Assembly (NCBI RefSeq): GCF_958298935.1
Contig: NC_084940.1
Coordinates: 7,408,001 to 7,472,000 of the forward strand
From: Phragmites australis
Taxonomy: Eukaryota; Streptophyta; Magnoliopsida; Poales; Poaceae
Length of the DNA: 64,000 nt
Reading direction: 5' to 3'
Shown: positions 46,016 through 56,579 of the stretch, in pieces
Numbering within the stretch: the first letter of the stretch is position 1
Layout: the number at the start of each line of letters is the position of its first letter
Position numbers and translations under genes: made by a program
Notes under the pieces: generated by a model
What the model saw: the letters and a program-made list of their open reading frames with translations, nothing else
Told to the model about the DNA's origin: nothing
Databases searched by the model: none

Positions 46016-46380
46016 TAACCAAATGGGCCAATCGGGCTGGCCCGGCACGGGCCCAGCTCGGCACGGCCCGAAATTGGCATGTCCCGATTGGCCCATTTAC
46101 TGTAATGGGCCGTGCCGTGCCGGCCCGCGTGCCGAGTCGTTGGCCCACGGCATAGCCTAGCTATCACCGTGTTGTGCTGGGCCGACCCACGGCACGGTCG
46201 GCACGATGGGCCCGGCTGGCACGATGGGCCCGTTCGGCACGACGGGCCCGGTCGGCACGGTGGAGGCACGATGGGCCCGACTGGCACGGTGGAGGCACGA
46301 CAGGCCAGGTCGGCATGGGGAGGCACGGCGGGCCCGACCGGCACGGTGGAGGCACGCTCGGCCCGTCAGCACTCCGAAAA
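46016..46380. repeat. hAT left subterminal GGCACGG/GGCCCG array
   Basis: Dozens of GGCACGG, GGCCCG and GGCACGATGGGCCCG words in tandem, the likely transposase binding sites. It mirrors 49600-50060. Confidence 0.85.
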
Positions 46381-46452
46381 TAGGAAAAAAAATAAAAAAT
46401 AATAGCTAAAAAATTCCAAAAAAACAATAAAATATGGAAAATAAATACATAA

Positions 46453-46950
46453 GAGCTTTATTGATTGGTTGCCTCGTTAAAAACCTTTCTACTAGAAGGA
46501 AAAAAGAGTACAACATATGATTATGCTCCGAAAATTACATGATTTCATTAGAAACCCCAGAATTTTGCTTGCAATATTTAATATGCTTCCTCAAGTGTCC
46601 CGTTCCATTTGGAGATCTTGCACCTAATTCTTTGCTGCATATATTACACTTAGCAAATCTTACAAATTCCCCGTTAATTTCTCTAATGACCTTTTCAAAA
46701 TGTTGCCACACCCATGACCATGCACGCGAGTTCTCGGTGTCTTGATCCATGAATTGAAATATGGAATTGATTTCTTGATGTGAAGTGGCTACTGACTACT
46801 TGGCTAGCAACTAGGAAAAGAGAGATGGGTATTTATAGGCCAAGATGAGAGGAGAGGTGGGTGGGGGTGGGGCCGTGAGGGTTATTTTAAAAAAATAAAC
46901 AAAAAATATGAGTAAAATAAAAAACTTAAAAATAATAGGGACGCATGATT
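46453..46950 (-). CDS. Second hAT transcription unit: BED zinc finger only (CDS 46750-46535)
   Basis: An intact 71-residue frame, MDQDTENSRAWSWVWQHFEK..., is a complete BED finger: WxxF near the start, CNIC and HLRKHIKYC for the zinc ligands. BED fingers bind DNA and are the N-terminal domain of hAT transposases. Upstream, 46831-46838 holds a TATTTATAG promoter-like word, as in the main gene (49494-49502). Downstream, 46453-46513 (GAGCTTTATTGATTGGTTGC..., AAAAAAGAGTACAAC) repeats the main gene's 3' sequence at 46964-47025. So this is a second, internally deleted copy of a related transposase gene. It lacks stops, unlike the main gene. Whether it is expressed is unknown. Confidence 0.7.
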
Positions 46951-47043
46951 AATTCTAAAAATGAGCTTTATTGATAGGTTGCCTCATTAAAAACCTTTCT
47001 AGCAAAGGAAAAAAGAGTACAACCTAGCTCAAAAAATTTGAAA

Positions 47044-49191
47044 TTACACGTTCTCATCAGCATCTAGATACAAATTTTGGAATGATTCTTCAAGCTTAGT
47101 GTTTTCTGCAGTGTGTTGTATTCGTGCTTCAGCTTGTTCCCAATCCTTTACTATGGTGAGTATTTGAACCATCTCACTTGACAGATTTGTTCTTCTCTCT
47201 TCGATTATCCTTCCAGTAAGACTAAAGACAGCCTCAGAAGAAACTGTAGATACAGGAACCGTTAACAAATCTCGTGCTAACAGTGAAAGCACTGGACAAT
47301 TCGTCTTGTGCTCATGCCACCATTGCAGTATGTTGAAGTTTTCTTGTTCATGGCTGATAACGTCACTGTCGATGAAGGTAGTTAGCTCCCCTCCGGATGT
47401 TGGAATTCCGGTGCTCGTAGACGATCGTGATGAAGAGTCTGAACTTCTTGATGAAGAACCTGCACTAAATATTTTCCCCCACGTTGTCGTCTTCTTACTT
47501 GCTGTGGGTGCTAGTGGAGGTCGTTGCAGGCGAACTCTGCCATACTTTGTTTCATATTTACTATAAACTTCGAATAACTTAGAACGAACATTAGTATAAT
47601 AATTAGAATAATCGTGGCCAAGAGCATCGCCTAGAATTGCGAGAACTCTACAGAAACCTGCAATTTTAGCTCTAGGATCTAAAATAAAGGCAAAGGCGTA
47701 CAACAAAGGAATTTCTTTCCAATACTTTAAGAATTTAGATTTTATATGAACTACACAATCTGTTAGAAGATTATCATTTTCATAGTTGTTTAAATGAGTA
47801 GCAATTTCAACAATATTATGCACTACTAAACAAGATGTTGGATAATAAACTCCTAATAAACTCACAGTTGAATCATAAAAAAATTCAAGAAACTCCAGTA
47901 TCCTTTCAGCAACATACCAATGCGCTTCCATGAGTAAAGTTTGACCCCCATGCTGATGGTAATGTGTATGAATAAACACACCAAATGTGCTCTTATATGG
48001 TATAATTTTTTTAAGCATTAAGAAAGTAGAGTTCCATCTCACCGGCATGTCCAGAGCAAACTTACGTGGACGCACACCCATTGCAACACAATACTATTTA
48101 TATGCTGCAATTCATTGGTTAGAGGAGTTCACAAAAGATATTGCAATACGAAAATCGTCTAGGTATTGCAACAACCTCTTCAAACCAGATTTTACTATAA
48201 GATTGATAATATGACAAGCACAACGTTGATGTAACAAGAAATATTCAACATAGGTACTAAACAACGGAGTAAGAATATCCATTGCTCTAGAATTTGCACC
48301 GGCATTATCTAAAGTGATAGAAAATATTTTATTCGTGAGACCAAAGTCTGCAACTACTTGAGATATTTTTTCAGCAATATTTTCACCGGTATGCGCGTTG
48401 TCAATCAAACAAAAACCTATTATTCTCTTTTCTAATTCCCAATCATTATTAACAAAATGAGCAACCACACTAAGATAATTCTCTCTAGCCCTACCTGCCC
48501 ATATGTCCGAGGTCAAAGCAACTGAAAATGTACATGTTTGAAACATTTCTTTAAGCTTGCTATGACACGCATTGTAGTATTTTACCATATCCCTACTAGT
48601 TGTTTATCTAGAAACATGCGTGAATCTAGGATTATAAGCTTGCTTAATGTAATCTTCAAATGCAGCAGACTCACCGATATTGAGTGGTAGATCCGCTCTT
48701 GCAATGAAGCGACATAGCTCTTTTCGAGCATTGGCAGAGTCGTACTCCCAATGACGAACAGAGCCGTCGGGGTTGTACTGCAACACCGTCTGCTTCATGG
48801 CTGCTCCACTCTTTCGCTTGCAACTTGTGGTGTGCCTCTTCAAGTGCCCTGTTCCACCCGAGGGCTTTGCAGATAATTCATATTTGCAAATATAACACCT
48901 AGCATACCTGACACTTACCCCATCTTCCTCTTTGTAGAACTTTTTAAAGTCTTGCCAAACTTCGGAAGTACCAGCTCTTGATCTTTTAGACCCGGTGCTT
49001 GCTAATGTGTGCGCACTTGTAGAGCCTGACGATGGAACTGCTGCTGTATCACCTGCATGTGAACCAACCGGAGGTTCACTGTCGGATCCATCATCACCTG
49101 CAGCACTGGTATCAAAGGGTCCATAGTCCCTTGTGAGTCCTTGGAGAAAAAAATCATGATCTATGGATGTATCATGATCACCGGTATCCAC
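47044..49191 (-). pseudogene. hAT transposase, full length but with three premature stops
   Basis: One 716-codon frame from ATG 49191. N-terminus: acidic, then the BED finger (EVWQDFKKFYKEEDGVSVRY, CYICKY, GHLKRHTTSC). Middle: the catalytic region (FSVALTSDIWAGRARENYLS, FSITLDNAGANSRAMDIL, RCACHIINLIVKSGLK, MPVRWNSTFLML). C-terminus: the hAT dimerisation domain (FNILQWWHEHKTNCPVLSLL, ARDLLTVPVSTVSSEAVFSL and RIIEERRTNLSSEMVQ). Stops at 48604-48606 (TAA), 48112-48114 (TGA) and 48094-48096 (TAG) lie in the same frame with no frameshift; each can come from CAA, CGA or CAG by one C-to-T change. Transposes by cut and paste in the nucleus when intact; dead in this copy. Confidence 0.93.
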
Positions 49192-49599
49192 GATTAATGT
49201 CGAATGACACTACAAAAATTGCAAATATTCAGAGTTAGATATAATCAAGTAATAAAACTAATAATAAAATAAGACTCAACAACGATGCAAAAAAATCACC
49301 ATGATTTCTTCAACTTCAAGATAGCAAGTCAGCAAGATGAAGGTTTTGGAATTGCTCGGATTTTTTTGCAACAATTCAAACTAATTTTGCCAAATTATCG
49401 CTAATTCTCAAGAACTTTGAGACAAGAATGAGAGGAGGAAACAAGAGAGAAAATGGTGTTGCTGGTGTGGAACGGAAGGGCAGGGTGCTCCTCTATTTAT
49501 AGGTGAAAAATGGTGATTTTTGTAATTTTTTTTGAATTTTTTGGAGCTCAAATGGTCACAAAACGACTATAAAATTCAAAAATATCAGGTTAATGGGTT

Positions 49600-50060
49600 A
49601 AACAGGCCGTTCCTGGCCCGTTTAACCCGTTAACCCGTGTGCCCCCTCCGGCCCGTCGTGCCCCCGCGTGCCAGCCGGGCTGTGCCCCGCGCGTTGGTCC
49701 GTGCCATGCCGTGGGCCGCCGCATGCCGAGCCAGCGCGGTGGGCCGTGCCGTGATGGGCCGGCTGTGCCGTATTGGGCCGTCAAGTGCCCGGGCCTTGCC
49801 GTGCGGGCCGCCGAGTGCCCGGGCCGTGTCGTGCCGGCCTGGCTCGGCTGTGCCTCCTGGGCCGACTCGTGCCCGAGCCGGGCCGTGCCATGTTGGGCCG
49901 TTCCAGTGCTGGCCTGGGCTGGGCCGTGCCGTGCTGGCCCGCCGTGCCGCGTGCTCGGTCCTGGCACGGCCTGTGGCCTCGTGCCGTGTCGGCCCGGCCC
50001 ATCTCGGCTCGGGCCGTGCCGTGCCTGGGCCGTGCCTACAGTGCCGTGCCTCGGGCTGAC
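49600..50060. repeat. hAT right subterminal CCGTGCC/CGGGCC array
   Basis: Dense GCCGTGCC, GGGCCGTGCC and CCGGGCC words, the mirror image of 46016-46380. Open frames here are by-products of the repeat. Confidence 0.85.
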
Positions 50061-50804
50061 CCAGTAGGAACGTCCCATTTGGACATCTTTACTCACCGGC
50101 CTGCTGTTCCCGTGTCGTATCACCATCACCAAAGCATCCTAGAGCGCCGCCAAGACCCTGGAATGCTTCCTTCGCCCTCGTCTTCATTTTCTGTCCATGT
50201 GGAGCATTGGCCCACCGAGTCTTAAGAGCCGCTGTTGCCATCTCTCACCGCTGGCTCATCTCGTCGCCTCTTCGGTCATCACGAACCCCTAGGTGAGCTC
50301 GTCACCCTCTTGTGTTTCTTTTCTGCCACTCGTCGTTGACCTTAGGCTACCGGAGGGCCGATTCAGCGGGATCCCAGTGATGCGTCGCGCGGGAGTCGTC
50401 TCCACCACTGAGTCACCAAGTAGAAGTGAGCCAAACATCTATGGCCATCTGATGCAATCTGAACGGACAAGATTAAATCAAAACATACCCTTTCTCTAGC
50501 CAATCAGGAAGCGCCACATGTCACTTCATATTCCTAGTCAGCCCTTGCCACATCAGCAAGCTGTGTCAGCAGGCCACATAAGCAAACAGAGCCTAGTCAG
50601 CAATTTCTTTTCCTTTAATTGTTTTAATTATGTGCTGACATCATAATACTTAAATATTGCGCAATAAATTATTTTTTAGTGGAAAAATAATTCTAAAAAT
50701 AACAATAAATAGGAAATTAATTTTCTAATAATGTTTATAGGTTTATTCTATTTAATAGTTTCATATATAGTTTTATAATTCTATATAATGTTCCCTTAGT
50801 CAAA

Positions 50805-51325
50805 TTTGAGTGAATTTTGAGCAAATTTGAGTCAAACATGAGCTAGGGCTAGCCGGATTTGAGGAATCATCGGAGAGGATGCTCACCACGAAGAAGATGA
50901 TGATTTGGAGATGGGTGGTGAGCTCCTAGAGACTGGCGACGGTGAACTCACGGTGGTGTGGTTCTACTGTGGCGACGATGGCTGCTTTGGTGCGGGCCAG
51001 GGGAGCTGTTGCGGTGGAGCTTCTACGGTGAGGTGCGGCAGCGGTGTGCTTAGCATGTGTGGGAGAGCTATGGTGGAGGCACTGGTTGGCGGTGGGTGGC
51101 GACGAGGCAGCAATGAGTGTAAGATCTCGGGTGGCGCGGTGAGCAGATGAGAAAGGGAAAGCACGACTGGCCGAGAGAAAAGATATGATATGCAGGTCCC
51201 ACCAAAAACATGAACATCGAAGTATCCGACGATGAGATATGTTAGCATCTGACAGACCACCGGACAGATTAATAGAACCTCTGCAAATTTGCTCCAAACC
51301 GAAAACTGAACACCAGATAGTTGAG
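50805..51325. repeat. Copy B of the 520-bp duplicated segment
   Basis: Same sequence and orientation as 42930-43450 with scattered differences. Right after copy B the text turns to gypsy-LTR style (GAGGTGGAATCATGCGGCGG). Confidence 0.85.
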
Positions 51326-52248
51326 GTGGAATCATGCGGCGGTGAAACCTTAGCGAGTAGACACATGCTGAGAGGAACTTTGTAAAGGTTTTATAGTGAT
51401 CTCTGGCCACTCACCTCGGAAGTGTGTCAGTGTCTCGTGAACATGGAAAAAATGGAGACTTAGTCACCCGCTTGCAGGTGATGAAATCATGACTTGTGGG
51501 TAAAGTATAACCTCTGCAGAGTTAAAACCGAATATTCAGCTGTGTTCACGGTCACAAGTGGCATGGAAAACCTACCATGATTATATCTTGGTGTTTAGGT
51601 TAGTCTGGTCAATGGTGGTGGTCGGAGCCATAGTTGAGGAGTGGGTCAATCACGATGGAGGGAATCGTGGTTGAGGTGGTTTGTCAGTAGTTCAAATTTG
51701 GCGGTGGAAGCTATGGTTGAGGTGTTGGGTGTTCAACCTTGGTTGAGGTGGTTAGTTGGTTAAGTCAGGATGGATGGAATCTTGAGGTGGCTGGTTATTT
51801 ACTGTCATTTACTTAATTACTATTGCTTTTCAAATGCTTTTACTTAAATGTTGTTTCATGCGAAAGAGCCATTTTGCCTTATACTTGTTAAAGCCTTCAT
51901 ATGCATACTATTTCTTCACAACTTGCTTAGTACGATATGTGCTCACACTTACTATCACGAAACACTCAGTTGGGCAAGAATTGGAAGACTTTGTGGATGA
52001 TGTATTCTAGGCAAGTGTTCTACATCAAATTTTCCTATGGAGTTATCAGTGAAAATGAAGGCTACGCTTAGGATTTGCTGTAGAGTTTTATTTGTCCTCG
52101 ACCCTTTAAGGTCATTCGTGTAAGACAGTTTATTCAATTAAAGAATGGATATTGTAATGATTATCATCAATGAAATCACTATGTGTTGGGATGGATTTCT
52201 GGGCTCAACACATAAATTAGATTGGTTTGTTTCTTAGATTGGTCTCGA

Positions 52249-53004
52249 TATCCCTTTCTGCAATTGCTTGATTTTGAATCTAGGGAAGTAGTTGAGCTCG
52301 CCAATCATCGACATCTCGAGCTCTCTTGACATCAAGTCCCTGAATTCCTTGCAAAATTCCTTGTTAGTTGAACCAAAGATTGTATTATCAACATAAATTT
52401 GACAAAGGAAAAGTTTATTGTCGGTGATCTTTGTGAACAATGTAGTGTCCACCCTCCCGATCATGAATCCTTGGTTGATGAGGAAGTCGCGTATGTGTTC
52501 ATACCAAGCTTTTGGGGCTTCCTTGAGTCCGTAGAGCACCTTGTGCAACCTATAGATATGATTAGGGTATCTATTGTCTTTAAAACTGGAGGTTGTTCAA
52601 CATATACAAGTTCATTTATGAAGCCATTTAAAAATGCACTCTTCATACCAATTTAATAAAGCTTAATATTATGATGCGAAGCGAATGCAAGAAGGATACA
52701 TATTGCTGCAAGCCTTGCCACGGGAGTGAATGTTTCACCGAAATCCAAGCCTTCAACTTGTGCGAAACCTTGTATGACTAATGTTGCCTTGTTGCGAACC
52801 ACTACATAATTTTTGTCTTGTTTGTTGTGGAAGACCCACTTGGTTCCAATGACGTCTTGTCATGAGGCCTCTCGAATTATCGCCAATGACGTTTCTTGAA
52901 TTATCACCAAAGGTGACCTTATCATGCCCACCCACTTTATCTTCTAGTGAGGTGAATATCTTTACATTGTCGGTCATATATTGTGTGCATCCACTATCAA
53001 GCAC
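52249..53004 (-). pseudogene. SIRE-like protease start fused to reverse transcriptase, integrase deleted
   Basis: 53004-52880 reads LDSGCTQYMTDNVKIFTSLE and DKVTFGDNS: copia protease with the DSG motif. Within about 20 codons the text jumps to the RT start (IGTKWVFHNKQDKN-like, 52850-52800, one frame over), then GFAQVEGLDFGETFTPVARL, SAFLNGFINELVYVEQP, and from 52548 KVLYGLKEAPKAWYEHIRDF. The RT active-site box reads QIYVDNTIFG where the family has YVDD, so a catalytic Asp is replaced by Asn. GAG-pre-integrase and integrase are absent. Near 52249 the frame is cut by the solo LTR and resumes at 45098. Confidence 0.82.
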
Positions 53005-53048
53005 CTAATGCTTGTCACCGGCTTTGTAGTTCATTTACACACATGAGA

Positions 53049-54062
53049 TCAAGCTTTTTGTTTAGGTACCCAAACAAGTTTGGTACCTTTGACATGAGTC
53101 ACAAGAGCTTTTGGCATACATAGTTGCCTATGGAGCTTGCCCTTAGCTTGAGTTATAATGAATTTAGCCATTATTTTTCCACTTTTAAGTTTATGCAATA
53201 GAAAATAGCTATTGTTGAAAGTGGACTTATGTTTGGAAGGCAAAGTAGGGAGAGGTTTGAAAAGAATTTTGCACTCTCTTGTGTGGTGACCAGTGACTTC
53301 ACAATATTGGCAATAAGAACCAACTTCCTTGATGATGCACTTGTTGCTCTCTAGTGACTTGATGATCTTTTCCACCGGGTTAGGGAAGCAACCATGACCT
53401 CTCTTGTTGTAGTACATAACATTCTTGATGAGAATGTTCTTGTGCTTGTACTCCCCCTTAGTCAATCGGGCTATACATGAGTTGAGACTCACAATCTCAT
53501 CCCTAAGCTCTTTCTCCCTTGCATGGTTAGTCTTAAGAGATGATAAATTATCATATGAAGAAGAACATGGTATATCAAGAAGATCATCACAAGAAGTGGA
53601 TGAATTGATCTTAACTACAACAATAGTAGGCAATTCATTCAAGCTAGGATCAACAACATCATAGGAAAGTTCAAGTTCTCGATATTTGCATTTCAAGTCA
53701 ATATGCTCAAGTTTTAGATTCTTGTTACTAGCCTTAAGTGATTTGCTAGAAGCAACTACATCATCATGTTTCTTATGCAAATCATTGTACTTAGTAAGCA
53801 AATCATCATGATTAGAGCTAAGATTGATATTGACATTCTCAAGAGACTTAATCTTAGCCTTTTGCTTTTTGATGATAGTAGTATAATCATTCATTAGTTT
53901 GGATAGATCACTAGGAGATAGACTTGTGAGATCATGTGATGAAAATTTGGTTTGATTGATGAAATTGGCAGAACAAAGTGATTTAGCATAATGACATTTG
54001 GTTGATGTTCGTGAGTTGCTAAGATATGCTTGGATAGCATAGTTGGTTTGATGCATTATCAT
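53049..54062 (-). pseudogene. SIRE-like gag, C-terminal half
   Basis: A 337-codon open frame: a long coiled coil (KLMNDYTTIIKKQKAKIKSL, KYNDLHKKHDDVVASSKSLK), then a CCHC knuckle CQYCEVTGHHTREC near residue 250 and a basic tail ending WVPKQKA. Gag forms the particle in which reverse transcription occurs and the knuckle binds RNA. Upstream it is cut by the insertion at 54063-55325. Confidence 0.78.
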
Positions 54063-55325
54063 TAGTTGGGTCTGCGTATGTTAGCGTGTTGGTTTTGCTT
54101 GGAGTTTGCATGGTGTTGCGTGAATTGATATTGAGTCAAGTCGGGAAGGACTTGTGCTCGTACTCGATTGTTGTTTGATTCATGTGCAGGTGTTGCTCGA
54201 AGGCGAACGTGGTCGATGACGGATCGACGAACTAAGTTCAGGGAGGAAATGAGGTTCGACGATTAGGTTTCGGAGGAACTGAGGTTGTGGTGATCGAGGA
54301 TGTCATGCGAGATGTTCGAGCTGAGAAAACAATGCATATGGAGACAAGGCTTCGCGATGGACACAGGAGGCAATCTGATCATGAGAGGACGTGAAGACTA
54401 ATTCGTGTTCAAGTCGGAGGAGACACGAGGGAGACGTGTGGTGACTGGACTTGAGACAAGAGTTAGTGTCGGAGACAAACTCTGAGTTGGTTACGTATAT
54501 GCATGTATGCATGGGAGATGTGCATGCATGATTATGTATGAGTTGTTAGCTAATTAGCTTGAGTTATTTGTCCTCTTGTGATGAGAGGAGGATAGAGACC
54601 AGATTGAATATGACAGGGAGTTGTAGTTCGATTCGGTCACGTTTGTGCGTGTGGCTACCCTATAAATAGAGAGGTCTGTTGTATTAGGTAGTAAAAAAAA
54701 GAGCACAGAACACAACAGAGAGATAGAGAAACTCGAGAGAGAGAGATGTTTTGGGATTTCGTGGGAAATCCTTGTTGGATGCTTTGGAGAGGCATCTTGT
54801 AAACTCATCTTTGCAATGAAAATCAAGTTTCGTAAGTTGATTCAGAATTTTCTCTATGTTCTATATTCTGCATGTTTGGTTTTGTTTTTCGATTAATCTC
54901 ATGCTTTTATCAAGTTTCATCTTGGTTTAATCTATTCAAAACCTTGCAAGAATATCTAGTATTTGATCTGAAAATTTTTCGAGTGGATTTGGTTTGTTCT
55001 CGAGTAGCTTTTTGTCAAGTCGATTAAGTTTTGATCTACTCGATACTGGTTGACATAGTCTGCTTTGACCAGGAATAACTTTTGATCCACATATCCGATT
55101 TACTCCATACTTGTTGCGTTAGTTTTGTATTTGAATCTAATTTCTGCTGACAAATTTGAGAGCAATCGGACCAGCAGATCTTTCTGTATGTCGTTTTTAC
55201 CAGAGCGTGTACAATCTGTTTCGAGTGGAATACCGAGTTTAAATCGAGTTTCAATTTGGGTGAGTTAATCTTTGAATTTGTTTTCCGCAATCATTCACCC
55301 CCCTCTGATTGGGTATTTTGTGCAT
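54063..55325 (+). mobile_element. Candidate solo LTR inserted between the gag halves
   Basis: The gag text stops at about 54063 and resumes at 55330. The inserted 1.26 kb has no coding frame but an LTR layout: a start around TGTTAGCGTGTTGG, a TATA box (CCTATAAATAGAGAGG, 54659), a possible poly(A) signal (AATGAAAATC, 54815) and an end with CACCCCCCTCTGATTGGG. No clean target duplication found. Confidence 0.5.
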
Positions 55326-55329
55326 ATTC

Positions 55330-56520
55330 GAGCTTACAAGATCATCATTATCGCTACTACTATCATCATCACTACTCTCCTTGTTGCCTTTTGCCATGAG
55401 GCACATAGGTGGTGGTGAAAACGATGGTTCTTCATTTGTGATGGTGAAGCCTGCGGAATCATTATCTTCATCATCACTTGAGTCTTCGCTTGAGGTTTCA
55501 TCGGAGACCTATTCACCAACAATATATGCCTTGTGGCCTCCACCCTTCTTGTCGAAGAACTTTTTCTTTGTGTGCTTGTATTGGCTCTTCTTCTTGTGCT
55601 TGTCCTCATCCTCACTTGCTTCAATATTCTTGTCCTTGTTCTTGCTATTCTTGTTGGGATGAGGGCAATTATATGACATGTGGCTAAGTTCACAACAACT
55701 GTAGCACCTCTTCTTCTCTCCGCTACCGAATTTGTCAAATTTCTTTGGAAGAAATTCGTTCTTCTTTAGGTCAAAGTTGTAGCCCTTCTTGTTGAACTTG
55801 GAGACCATTCTTGTAGTTCTTCTCATGAGAAGAGCAACCTCGGTGTTGGAGTCGGAGTCATCATCATCATCATCTTCATCACTTTCTCTTGATGGAAGCG
55901 TGATCTTCTTCTTCTTCTTGTCACTCTTTGCCTTGAGAGCAAAGTTCTTCTTGGTTTAGGATTCTTCTCGATTACCAAATAAGAACATCTCATGGGCTCT
56001 TATATTTCCAACGGCATTGATGACGATCATATAATTGATATCCCGCTCATAAAGAAGAGATATTACAATATCGTATTATGGCTTGAGAAGCACCATCAAT
56101 ATCCTGCGAATAATGTATCCTTGAGACAATTGAGTTAGTTCAAGAGATTTGATTTCTTCCACAAGCATATTCATGCGAGAGTACATGTCATTGCATAGCT
56201 CATTAGGAAACATCTTGAATTGATTGAGAGTATTCATTAGCATATGATATCTCTCCTCCCGGACTTTCCTAGACTGTTCATGAATTTCAGAAAGTCCTGT
56301 CTAAATATCATGAGCTAATTCCTTACTCCTCACTCTTGAAAAGTCCTCTTCATTTCTAGCTTTTGCATTCTACCTAACTTGATGCTCGAAAAATGGTTGA
56401 TGGAACACAATGGAGGTGGAAAGCCAAACTTCAGGAGAAATCACTTCAAGATAGCTCGCCATGCGAACCTTCCAATAGGCAAAGTTCTTTCTCTCGATTT
56501 TTGGCATGCTACCGCCATTC
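55330..56520 (-). pseudogene. SIRE-like gag, N-terminal half with first zinc knuckle
   Basis: 55826-55509 carries MRRTTRMVSKFNKKGYNF and a CCHC knuckle CYSCCELSHMSYNC followed by a lysine-rich, then acidic (SSDDD) tail. Frames at 56300-55900 give gag core text (LCNDMYSRMNMLVEEIKSLE, VGNIRAHEMFLFGN). Frames shift several times. Begins close to the primer-binding site at 56565. Confidence 0.7.
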
Positions 56521-56564
56521 CCCAGGACCATTGCTCTAGCATTTTAAGCCTATATAGAGCATGA

Positions 56565-56577
56565 GACTCTGATACCA
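56565..56577 (-). promoter_or_regulatory. Primer-binding site of the SIRE-like element
   Basis: Reads TGGTATCAGAGTC on the minus strand, two bases after the LTR end (CCTTTCA). Matches the tRNA-Met site with one change. Confidence 0.85.
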
Positions 56578-56579
56578 GT

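Larger units (their letters stand above)
46002..50099 (-). mobile_element. Complete hAT transposon with 8-bp target duplication
   Basis: The element is 46010-50091 (4082 bp). CTCACCGG stands at 46002-46009 and 50092-50099. Tips are TAAAGATAACCAAATGGG and, in reverse complement, TAAAGATGTCCAAATGGG. Both subterminal regions are dense in GGCCCGGCACGG-type words (46016-46380) and their complement (49600-50060). It carries one full-length transposase gene and a second short BED-finger unit, both on the minus strand. Confidence 0.95.
45099..52210 (+). mobile_element. Gypsy (Del-like) solo LTR carrying a hAT element
   Basis: A TGTAACAACCCAAATTC start (45106), a TATA box (CCTATATATAGCC, about 45879) and an end at CTGGGCTCAACA (52210), with no internal retrotransposon genes, indicate a solo LTR of about 3 kb once the hAT is removed. 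ATAAA at 45094-45098 and 52212-52216 are candidate target duplications. It splits the reverse transcriptase of the SIRE-like element. About 32 bp (52217-52248) between the presumed LTR end and the resumed pol frame is not explained. Confidence 0.68.

Noticed and set aside
46003..46427. Repetitive Gly/Pro/Arg open frames
   Set aside because: Same cause: the left subterminal array of the hAT element.
49590..50225. Open frames of 140-180 codons in six frames
   Set aside because: They are translations of the hAT subterminal GC repeat array.
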